Part shown: positions 57,859-64,000 of the stretch, piece after piece
Numbering within the stretch: the stretch's first letter is position 1
How the letters are laid out: each line of letters begins with the position of its first letter
Source of the DNA: Thalassovita sp.
GTDB taxonomy: Bacteria; Pseudomonadota; Alphaproteobacteria; Rhodobacterales; Rhodobacteraceae
Length of the DNA: 64,000 nucleotides
Direction of reading: 5' to 3'
NCBI RefSeq assembly: GCF_963691685.1
Contig: NZ_OY829290.1
Location: forward strand, 3,869,501-3,933,500
Notes under the pieces: model-generated
Told to the model about the DNA's origin: nothing
Seen by the model: the letters and a program-made list of their open reading frames with translations, nothing else
Database searches by the model: none
Translations under genes and position numbers: made by a program

Positions 57859-59058
57859 ATGTTCGCCGTTGCTGACACCAAACAACTGGTTGCTGACCAG
57901 ATCATCACCCCCGACCAAGCCCGCGAGATTGAGGCCCGCGCCCGCGATGCCATGGTGACCATGGCCGTCAACGCGGTGCTGTGTTTCGGCATTCTGGCGG
58001 CCACCGGGGGGTTCATTTTCTGGCTGGCCGATGCCTTTGCCGTAGCGGTGCTGGGCGGCCTGATGCTGGCGGCCGGTCTTTGGGTGCTGTCACGGGACGG
58101 GGACACCTACCGGATGTTTGGCAATGCATCGGCGCTGATCGGGGCCGGCATGTTGATCGGCGGCGGCACGGTGGAGCTGATAGACAAGGCCGAAGACATC
58201 GCCGGCTGGGCCTTTGCCCTTGCTGGTGCCGGCATCGCGGGCCTCTGCGCGTGGCGCCTCTCGCTACCCGCGCCAAAGGCGGGCTTTGTGCTGACGGCGC
58301 TGCTGCTGACCGGGGTTGCCCTGCATATCGGGGGCTTCGCCCTCTTGCTGGAACAGGCCGATCTGTTCGGCGGGATCAAAGCGCTGTTTTTCCTTTATGC
58401 GGCGGTGCTGCTGGCGCTGGCGGGGTGGTACACTGACATACGGCTGATCACCGCCATTGCCATCGTGCCCTTTGCCCAGGCGCTGGACACCGGATCTGGT
58501 TATTTCCACGCGATCTATGTGTTCTACTCACCCGAGCCGACGCTTTCGATCCTTCAGATGGGTCTGTTGATCGCGGGCTGTGTCCTGCTGGCGCAGCGCA
58601 GCGCAGAACGCTCAGCGCGCCATGCACGGGTTGCGGCGGTGCTGGCCTTTGTTGTGGCCAATATGTGTGCGCTGGTCGGGTCGCTTTGGGGAGATGTGAT
58701 TGGCGAGCACCTCTGGGGCCCGGACTTCTTTGACTTTGCAGATGCCAGTGACAATGACGCCCAGTGGGCCGCCTACCGCGCGGCACGTGATGCATTCTAT
58801 GATCAGGCCACCCGCATTTCGGATGACGTCTATTCGATCCTCTGGGCTGTTGCGCTGGTTGCCATGATTTTCTGGGCGGCCCATCGCAATATCCGCGGGC
58901 TGTTCAACACGGCCATGACCTTTGCCGCGATCCATGCTTACACCCAGTTCTTTGAGACCTTTGCGGATGAGCCACTGGCCTATGTCATTGGTGGTCTGGC
59001 CGCGATTCCGCTGGCCTGGGGGCTGTGGCGGCTAAACCAACGCATGGCGGCCCGCTGA
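57859..59058 (+). CDS. Polytopic membrane protein, DUF2157/DUF4401-like
   Basis: A 399-residue protein whose N-terminal soluble segment (about 1-30, VADQIITPDQAREIEARAR) is the short domain seen at the start of DUF2157 proteins, followed by about ten hydrophobic helices. One extramembrane loop (about 305-335) is acidic and aromatic: LWGPDFFDFADASDND. Function unknown. The start at 57859 is the ATG nearest the domain start; an in-frame GTG at 57820 is possible. No partner gene is evident. Confidence 0.75.
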   Translation: MFAVADTKQLVADQIITPDQAREIEARARDAMVTMAVNAVLCFGILAATGGFIFWLADAFAVAVLGGLMLAAGLWVLSRDGDTYRMFGNASALIGAGMLIGGGTVELIDKAEDIAGWAFALAGAGIAGLCAWRLSLPAPKAGFVLTALLLTGVALHIGGFALLLEQADLFGGIKALFFLYAAVLLALAGWYTDIRLITAIAIVPFAQALDTGSGYFHAIYVFYSPEPTLSILQMGLLIAGCVLLAQRSAERSARHARVAAVLAFVVANMCALVGSLWGDVIGEHLWGPDFFDFADASDNDAQWAAYRAARDAFYDQATRISDDVYSILWAVALVAMIFWAAHRNIRGLFNTAMTFAAIHAYTQFFETFADEPLAYVIGGLAAIPLAWGLWRLNQRMAAR

Positions 59059-59145
59059 GCGCGCAGGCTTCGACCACCAAAAGCAGGTCAAACCCCTACG
59101 GCGCTTGACTCTGCCCTGCAATCGGCGTATCGCCCAACCCAACAT

Positions 59146-59221
59146 CCGGAAGCCCCAATTGTCTTCCGGTCCTTCGCCTTTGCAAGGATCGCCCCCCGTC
59201 AGCGAGTTTCGCCCACGGGGG
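59146..59221. other. Two hairpins in the gap before ffh
   Basis: CCGGAAG/CTTCCGG at 59146-59169 (loop 10) and CCCCCGT/ACGGGGG at 59193-59221 (loop 15). Neither has a T-run. The 234-base gap (59059-59292) shows no gene. They could end the membrane-protein transcript or lie in the ffh leader. I looked for a 4.5S SRP RNA here and did not find its conserved core. Confidence 0.4.
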
Positions 59222-59292
59222 ACATTGGCTTATGGGGCTGTTCTACCTACCTGTAGGACATCGGAAATGTGCTGAAGTTAGGAGCGGCGCCA

Positions 59293-60825
59293 ATGTTTGA
59301 AAATCTATCTGAACGCCTTGGCGGTGTCTTTGATCGTCTGACAAAACAGGGCGCGCTGTCCGAAGAGGACGTTAAATCCGCCCTGCGCGAAGTGCGTGTG
59401 GCCCTGCTGGAAGCGGATGTTTCGCTGCCGGTGGCCCGTGACTTCGTCAAGAAGGTGCAGGAACAGGCAACCGGTCAGGCCGTGACCAAATCGGTGACCC
59501 CCGGCCAGCAGGTTGTGAAGATCGTGCATGACGCGCTGATCGATGTGCTGCGCGGCGAAGGCGATCCAGGTGCGCTGAAGGTCGACAACCCGCCTGCCCC
59601 GATCCTGATGGTCGGTCTGCAGGGGTCTGGTAAAACCACCACCACCGGTAAGCTGGCCAAACGTCTGAAAGAAAAAGACGGCAAGCGCGTGCTCCTGGCC
59701 TCGCTTGACGTTTATCGTCCGGCGGCGATGGATCAGCTGGCCGTTCTGGGTCAGCAGATCGGTGTGGACACACTGCCGATTGTGCCGGGTCAGACCCCGG
59801 TTGATATCGCCAAACGCGCCAAGCAGCAGGCCACCATGGGCGGCTATGACGTCTACATGCTGGACACCGCTGGCCGTCTGCAGATCGACGAAGTGCTGAT
59901 GAAAGAGGTTGAGGACGTCCGTGACGTTGTCAGCCCGCGCGAAACCCTTCTGGTGGTTGACGGTCTTACCGGTCAGGTCGCCGTTGAGGTGGCCGAGGAG
60001 TTCGACAACAAGATTGGCATCTCCGGCGTTGTGCTGACCCGTATGGACGGCGACGGCCGCGGCGGTGCTGCCCTGTCGATGCGTGCCGTGACCGGCAAGC
60101 CGATCAAATACGTCGGCCTTGGCGAAAAGATGGACGCGCTCGAAACCTTTGAGCCGGACCGGATTGCGGGCCGTATTCTGGGCATGGGCGACATCGTTGC
60201 CCTGGTGGAAAAAGCGCAGGAAACCATCGAGGCCGAACAGGCCGAGCGGATGATGAAGCGCTTCACCAAAGGTCAGTTCAACATGAACGACCTGAAGATG
60301 CAGCTGGAACAGATGCTCAAGATGGGCGGCATGGAAGGCATCATGGGCATGATGCCCGGCATGGGCAAAATGGCCAAGCAGGTGCAGGACGCCGGCATGG
60401 ATGACACCGTCATCAAACGCCAGATTGCCCTGATCCAGTCGATGACCAAGAAAGAGCGTGCCAACCCGCAGCTGCTGCAGGCCAGCCGCAAAAAACGGAT
60501 TGCCGCCGGTTCCGGCCAGCAGGTCAGCGACCTGAACAAACTTCTGAAGATGCACCGTCAGATGGCGGACATGATGAAGAAGATGGGCAAAATGGGCAAA
60601 GGCAAGATGATGAAACAGGCCATGAAAGGCCTGATGGGCAAAGGTGGCTCACCGGCGGATATGGCCGCGATGGGCGGCATGGACCCCAGCCAGCTGGACC
60701 CGAAAGCCCTGGAAGCGGCCGCCAAAGCCATGGGCGGCGGCAAAGGCCTGCCCGGCGGTCTGCCGGGTCTGGGTGGCATGGGCGGTCTGCCCGGCGGCCT
60801 GTCTGGTTTCGGAAAGAAGAAGTAA
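59293..60825 (+). CDS. ffh: Signal recognition particle protein Ffh
   Basis: A 510-residue SRP54 GTPase that carries ribosomes with nascent membrane proteins to FtsY. The N domain is at about 1-90. The G domain has GLQGSGKTTTTGKLA near 107-121, DVYRPAAMDQL near 137, DTAGR near 190 and TRMDGDGRGGAALS near 247-260. The methionine-rich M domain (about 300-450) contains the RNA-binding segment SMTKKERANP near 385. The C-terminal tail is Gly/Met/Lys rich. AGGAG precedes the start at 59293. First gene of a long packed + strand run. Confidence 0.98.
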   Translation: MFENLSERLGGVFDRLTKQGALSEEDVKSALREVRVALLEADVSLPVARDFVKKVQEQATGQAVTKSVTPGQQVVKIVHDALIDVLRGEGDPGALKVDNPPAPILMVGLQGSGKTTTTGKLAKRLKEKDGKRVLLASLDVYRPAAMDQLAVLGQQIGVDTLPIVPGQTPVDIAKRAKQQATMGGYDVYMLDTAGRLQIDEVLMKEVEDVRDVVSPRETLLVVDGLTGQVAVEVAEEFDNKIGISGVVLTRMDGDGRGGAALSMRAVTGKPIKYVGLGEKMDALETFEPDRIAGRILGMGDIVALVEKAQETIEAEQAERMMKRFTKGQFNMNDLKMQLEQMLKMGGMEGIMGMMPGMGKMAKQVQDAGMDDTVIKRQIALIQSMTKKERANPQLLQASRKKRIAAGSGQQVSDLNKLLKMHRQMADMMKKMGKMGKGKMMKQAMKGLMGKGGSPADMAAMGGMDPSQLDPKALEAAAKAMGGGKGLPGGLPGLGGMGGLPGGLSGFGKKK

Positions 60826-61416
60826 GTGAGCAACATTCAGGCATATCCCTGGGAGGCCCCGATTTCGGAGCCTGCAGCGACCCTCGCGGGCCGCTTCTCT
60901 CAGCTTGTGCCAGAGCTGGTCACCAAACGGCTGACCCTGCGCGCGCCAATCCTTGCCGATTTCCCAGCCTATGCCGAGATCCTGATGGGCGACCGTGCCG
61001 AAGGTCTGGACGGCCCGTTTGACCGCGAAGCGGCGCTCTTGGACTTCTCACAGTATGTGGCGGGCTGGCTGCTGCGCGGCACCGGCCTTTGGGCGGTGGA
61101 ACGGCGTTCGGATGAGGCGCTGTTGGGCTTTGTGCTGGTCGGCATGGAATATAGCGATCAGGAGCCGGAACTGGGCTACCTGTTCACCGAAGCGGGCGAA
61201 GGTCAGGGCTATGCCACCGAAGCCGCTGCTGCCGCGCGTGATTTTGCCCTGCGCGATCTGCAACTGCCGGTGCTGGTCAGCTGCGTTGATCCTGCCAACA
61301 CCCGCTCGGCCCGTCTGGCTGAACGTCTGGGCGCCCATTTGGATGTGGCCGCCAGCGACGCCGACACCCAGATCTGGCGTCATGCCCCCGTTGTTTCGAA
61401 AGGTCCGCTGTCATGA
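60826..61416 (+). CDS. GNAT acetyltransferase 1 (RimJ/RimL-like)
   Basis: A 196-residue acetyltransferase with a short N-terminal extension, then VTKRLTLRAPILADFPAYAEIL near 29-50. The acetyl-CoA loop is in GYLFTEAGEGQGYATEAAAAARDFAL near 116-141, and the C-terminal half has DPANTRSARLAERLGAHLD near 155-173. It starts at GTG immediately after the ffh stop with AAGAAG upstream. First of four neighbouring GNAT genes; those of this type acetylate amino groups, including ribosomal protein N-termini. Confidence 0.88.
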   Translation: MSNIQAYPWEAPISEPAATLAGRFSQLVPELVTKRLTLRAPILADFPAYAEILMGDRAEGLDGPFDREAALLDFSQYVAGWLLRGTGLWAVERRSDEALLGFVLVGMEYSDQEPELGYLFTEAGEGQGYATEAAAAARDFALRDLQLPVLVSCVDPANTRSARLAERLGAHLDVAASDADTQIWRHAPVVSKGPLS

Positions 61417-61958
61417 ATGTGACCATTCCCACCCTGGAAACCGAACGCCTGATCCTGCGCGCCCCGTCAATTGAGGATTTTGAGCCGCTCTGCGCCTTCT
61501 ACGATTCCGAACGCGCCCGCTACGTCGGCGGCCAGATGGCCCCGGATCAGGTCTGGCGTCACCTTGCGCTGGAAGCCGGCCACTGGAACCTGATGGGCTA
61601 TGGCCGCTGGACCCTGGTGGAAAAAGAAACCGGCACGCCCTGTGGCATGGTTGGCCTGTGGAACCCCGAAGGCTGGCCCGAGGCTGAAATTGGCTGGGAC
61701 CTGTTTGATGGCTTTGGCGGCAAAGGCTACGCAACCGAGGCGGCGCTGGCCGCCCGCAGCTATGCCTATGACGTTCTGGGCTGGCAGACCGCGATTTCGC
61801 TGGTCGCCCCGGAAAACCATGCCTCACGCAAAGTGGCGCAGCGGATGGGTGCCAAACAGGATGGTGTCTTCAACCATGTCCGTTTTGGTGACGTGGAAAT
61901 CTGGCGCCACATGGCCCCGGCAGATATCGCCGACGGCGGCATGGAGAGCTATGCATGA
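61413..61958 (+). CDS. GNAT acetyltransferase 2 (RimJ/RimL-like)
   Basis: A 181-residue acetyltransferase: LETERLILRAPSIEDFEPL at residues 8-26, acetyl-CoA loop in GWDLFDGFGGKGYATEAALAARSYAYD near 93-119, and PENHASRKVAQRMGAKQDG near 131-149. It overlaps gene 1 by ATGA (four bases) and gene 3 the same way. Clearly related to genes 3 and 4 by LET-(E/Q)-RLILR starts and similar length, as expected of tandem duplication. Confidence 0.9.
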   Translation: MNVTIPTLETERLILRAPSIEDFEPLCAFYDSERARYVGGQMAPDQVWRHLALEAGHWNLMGYGRWTLVEKETGTPCGMVGLWNPEGWPEAEIGWDLFDGFGGKGYATEAALAARSYAYDVLGWQTAISLVAPENHASRKVAQRMGAKQDGVFNHVRFGDVEIWRHMAPADIADGGMESYA

Positions 61959-62476
61959 GCTTTGATCTGCCCATCCCAGCGCTCGAAACCGAGCGTCTGA
62001 TCCTGCGCCAGCCGCAGGAACGGGATCTGGAAGGCTTGATTGCCTTCTGGGGCAGTGAACGTGCGCAGTTCATTGGCGGCCCGCTGAGCCGTCTGGACAC
62101 CTGGCGCAAATTGACCTCGATGATCGGTCAGTGGGTGATCAAGGGCTACGGCTTTTACATGCTGGAAGAGAAAGCCACCGGCACGGTCGTTGGCGGCACC
62201 GGCATTGTTGAGGCCGAAGGCTGGAGCGAGCCGGAACTGGGCTGGAACCTTTATGAGGCGGCCGAGGGAAAAGGCTATGCCTTTGAAGCGGCGCAGAAGG
62301 TGCGCGAACACGCCGCCGCCACCTGGGGCATCACCGCGCCAATCAGCCATATCGATGCCGGCAATACCCGTTCAATCGCCTTGGCCGAACGTCTGGGCGC
62401 AACCTTTGAACGGGATGGTGACATCTCGGGCCATCCGGTACGGATCTATCGCCACGCAGAATGGGGGGTAAGCTGA
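61955..62476 (+). CDS. GNAT acetyltransferase 3 (RimJ/RimL-like)
   Basis: A 173-residue acetyltransferase: LETERLILRQPQERDLEGL at residues 10-28, GWNLYEAAEGKGYAFEAAQKVREHA near 95-119 with the acetyl-CoA loop, and DAGNTRSIALAERLGATFE near 131-149. It overlaps the preceding gene by four bases (ATGA) and the next by one (TGATG). Closest in layout to genes 2 and 4. Confidence 0.9.
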   Translation: MSFDLPIPALETERLILRQPQERDLEGLIAFWGSERAQFIGGPLSRLDTWRKLTSMIGQWVIKGYGFYMLEEKATGTVVGGTGIVEAEGWSEPELGWNLYEAAEGKGYAFEAAQKVREHAAATWGITAPISHIDAGNTRSIALAERLGATFERDGDISGHPVRIYRHAEWGVS

Positions 62477-63078
62477 TGCCAGTTGAAATCCCCGTTCTGG
62501 AAACCCAGCGTCTGATCCTGCGTGGCCCAACGCCTGAGGCTTATCCCAGCTTCAAATCGACCTTCACCAGCTACCGTGCCCGTTTCATGGGGGGCCCGCT
62601 GAACGACTATGAGACCTGGATGCTTTATGCAGCTGAGATCGGCCATTGGCAGATCCGCGGCTATGGCATGTGGGTGATCTATGACCGCGACAGCGGCAAG
62701 ACGCTGGGCATGGCCGGTGGCTGGAAACCCGCCAAATGGCCTGAGGCCGAACTGGCCTGGATCATCTGGCCCGAAGTGGCCGGCCACGGCTACGCGCTGG
62801 AAGCCACCCATGCGGTGCGCAACTACCTCTATTCCAACATGGGGTGGACCACTGCGGTGTCCTACATCGATCCAAAGAACCTGGATTCGATCCGCCTGGC
62901 CGAACGTCTGGGCGCAGAAAAAGATCAAGGCGCCGCCACCGTGGACGGCCATGACATCGTTTACCGCCATCCCACCGCCGACCAGCTGGCAGGCAGCCAG
63001 CTGAGCCACGGCATTGAGATGGAAATCGCCAACTACGCCGACCCGCTGTTCAAACCGAAAGGATTCGCCCTTGACTGA
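62476..63078 (+). CDS. GNAT acetyltransferase 4 (RimJ/RimL-like)
   Basis: A 200-residue acetyltransferase: LETQRLILRGPTPEAYPSF at residues 7-25, AWIIWPEVAGHGYALEATHAVRNYLY near 95-120 and DPKNLDSIRLAERLGAEKD near 131-149, with a longer C-terminal tail (about 165-200) not seen in genes 2 and 3. The start at 62476 overlaps the gene 3 stop as TGATG. The chorismate mutase gene starts inside its last eight bases. Confidence 0.9.
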   Translation: MPVEIPVLETQRLILRGPTPEAYPSFKSTFTSYRARFMGGPLNDYETWMLYAAEIGHWQIRGYGMWVIYDRDSGKTLGMAGGWKPAKWPEAELAWIIWPEVAGHGYALEATHAVRNYLYSNMGWTTAVSYIDPKNLDSIRLAERLGAEKDQGAATVDGHDIVYRHPTADQLAGSQLSHGIEMEIANYADPLFKPKGFALD

Positions 63079-63367
63079 CGCTGTTTCCCGCGCTGCGGAG
63101 CTGCTGAAAGAGCACCGCGAAAGCATCGACCGTTTGGACGCCATCCTTGTCTACACCCTGGGGGAGCGCTTCAAGCACACCCAGGCCGTGGGCAAGCTGA
63201 AAGCGGCACACGACCTTCCCCCGTCCGATCCGGCCCGCGAGGCCAAGCAGATCGCACGGCTAGAAGATCTGGCAGACCGGGCCGACCTGGACCCCGATTT
63301 CGCCAAGAAGTTCCTGAACTTCATCATCGCTGAAGTCATTCAGCACCACAAAAAACACCAGGAGTAA
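63071..63367 (+). CDS. Chorismate mutase (AroQ-type)
   Basis: A 98-residue all-helical mutase that turns chorismate into prephenate for phenylalanine and tyrosine synthesis. Seen are LLKEHRESIDRLDAILVYTLGERFKHTQAVGKLKAAHDLPPSD-type segments: SIDRLDAILVYTLGERF near 18-34 and QAVGKLKA near 38-45 with the binding lysine. The start is TTG at 63071 with AAAGGA upstream, overlapping GNAT 4 by eight bases. It supplies the substrate for PheA at 48167. Confidence 0.9.
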   Translation: MTDAVSRAAELLKEHRESIDRLDAILVYTLGERFKHTQAVGKLKAAHDLPPSDPAREAKQIARLEDLADRADLDPDFAKKFLNFIIAEVIQHHKKHQE

Positions 63368-63449
63368 CCCCGCCTCCTCCCTCAGGGGAAGCAACTGGAA
63401 AACGAATTGCCGGCTCAGCCGGCACACGCCATCTAAAGGAGATCTAACA

Positions 63450-63815
63450 ATGGCAATGAAAATCCGTCTGGCCCGTGGTGGTTCGAAAAAACGTCCTTTC
63501 TACCGCGTTGTTGCCGCTGACTCGCGCATGCCGCGTGACGGCCGTTTCATCGAGAAACTGGGCACCTACAACCCGCTGCTGCCGAAAGACAGCGAAGAGC
63601 GCGTAAAACTGAACATGGAACGCGTTCAGTACTGGCTGGACCAGGGCGCTCAGCCGTCCGACCGTGTGTCGCGCTTCCTGGAAGCCGCAGGCGTTCTGGC
63701 CAAGAAAGAGCGTAACAACCCTGAGAAAGCCGTACCCGGCAAGAAAGCTCAGGAGCGCGCTGAAGAAAAAGCCGCCAAAGCAGCTGAAGCTGCCGAAGCC
63801 GCTGCTGAAGAGTAA
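63450..63815 (+). CDS. rpsP: 30S ribosomal protein S16
   Basis: A 121-residue protein: MAMKIRLARGGSKKRPFYRVV at residues 1-21, ADSRMPRDGRFIEKLGTYNPL near 23-43 and LNMERVQYWLDQGAQPSDRV near 55-74. The core ends by about 85 and a low-complexity Ala/Glu/Lys tail follows, usual in alphaproteobacteria. AAAGGAG precedes the start. It follows the ffh-GNAT-chorismate mutase series; rimM and trmD do not directly follow here. Confidence 0.98.
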   Translation: MAMKIRLARGGSKKRPFYRVVAADSRMPRDGRFIEKLGTYNPLLPKDSEERVKLNMERVQYWLDQGAQPSDRVSRFLEAAGVLAKKERNNPEKAVPGKKAQERAEEKAAKAAEAAEAAAEE

Positions 63816-63837
63816 GCAACAGACAGGGAGCGCTGGG

Positions 63838-64000
63838 ATGCGGGTCTTCCCAGAAACATTCCAGCGCGATCTGGACGATCTCATGCGGTGGCGGCGCGAT
63901 GTGCGTCACTTCCGTACAGATCCTGTTGACGAGGCACTGCTCACGCAGTGCCTCGACGCGTTTTTGAAGGCCCCTTCTGTTGGGCTGTCGGAACCCTGGC
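63838..64000 (+). CDS. bluB: 5,6-dimethylbenzimidazole synthase BluB (5' part)
   Basis: The 54 codons inside the window begin MRVFPETFQRDLDDLMRWR and continue with RRDVRHFRTDPVDEALL, the typical start of BluB, which breaks down FMNH2 with O2 to make the lower ligand of cobalamin. APSVGLSEPW near the end is the flavin-binding block. AGGGAG precedes the start. The gene runs off the right edge. Confidence 0.88.
   Translation, partial: MRVFPETFQRDLDDLMRWRRDVRHFRTDPVDEALLTQCLDAFLKAPSVGLSEPW

Noticed and set aside
59059..59292. A 4.5S SRP RNA gene before ffh
   Set aside because: The conserved GGAAG-GAAGCAGCC-type core and its asymmetric loop are not present; only unrelated hairpins are seen.
59305..60555. 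A 416-codon open frame antisense to ffh
   Set aside because: Shadow of ffh; the translation is histidine- and leucine-rich with no recognisable domain.
1..64000. CRISPR arrays, prophage, insertion sequences, tRNA or rRNA genes
   Set aside because: No regularly spaced repeats, transposase or integrase-like proteins, or recognisable tRNA cloverleafs were seen. Gene order and codon use look like core chromosome throughout.

Overview
This GC-rich window looks like chromosomal core DNA of a marine alphaproteobacterium of the Rhodobacteraceae, most likely the Roseobacter group. The markers are an FnrL-type regulator beside a cbb3 oxidase locus, a split ATP synthase operon with a b' subunit, L-malyl-CoA/beta-methylmalyl-CoA lyase of the ethylmalonyl-CoA pathway, an Fds-type soluble formate dehydrogenase, and a gene series running from ffh through acetyltransferases and chorismate mutase to rpsP. 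I cannot fix the genus. I see no prophage, insertion sequence, CRISPR array or tRNA/rRNA gene. Pyruvate kinase (left edge) and bluB (right edge) are cut by the window.

Layout. 1-3.9 kb: pyk (partial), an N-formylglutamate amidohydrolase-like protein, a CHMI-like tautomerase, a DUF1244 protein and an extradiol dioxygenase with a hairpin over its ribosome binding site. 4.1-7.3 kb: a probable D-amino-acid operon, dgcN-dgcA-dat. 7.5-14.4 kb: mcl1, an AraC/GyrI-like regulator, an Lrp/LysE pair, a racemase-like protein, accA, an unusual crotonase and a LysR regulator. 14.5-20.4 kb: the formate dehydrogenase operon fdsGBA-fdhD-fdsD. 20.5-26.5 kb: a GFA-family protein, hemF, an SDR that has lost its catalytic residues, an RsmC-like methyltransferase, clpS, a HAD hydrolase, an XRE-cupin regulator and a GNAT. 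26.7-29 kb: a D,D-carboxypeptidase with a SPOR domain and a protein that looks like a Rieske subunit stripped of all cluster ligands.

29-41.5 kb is a microaerobic respiration island: ccoGHIS, ccoNOQP, a universal stress protein, fnrL and hemN, with three FNR-type boxes in the three control regions. A GcvA-like LysR gene and a divergent short transcription unit with a strong terminator lie between the two cco operons. 41.6-47.3 kb: the peptide ABC transporter yejABEF. 47.5-49.5 kb: a membrane-anchored cytochrome c, prephenate dehydratase and a GNAT. 49.6-52.2 kb: the ATP synthase F0 operon atpI-atpB-atpE-b'-b. 52.4-59 kb: small regulators paired with transport or redox genes (ArsR, EamA, LysR/azoR, TetR/zinc-type oxidoreductase) and a polytopic membrane protein. 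59.3-64 kb: ffh, four tightly packed GNAT genes, chorismate mutase, rpsP and the start of bluB.

Functionally, formate oxidation (fds), the cbb3 terminal oxidase with cytochrome c, ATP synthase, aerobic and anaerobic haem synthesis (hemF, hemN) and FnrL together describe a heterotroph that adjusts respiration to low oxygen. The dgc operon and mcl1 add D-glutamate use and C2 assimilation.
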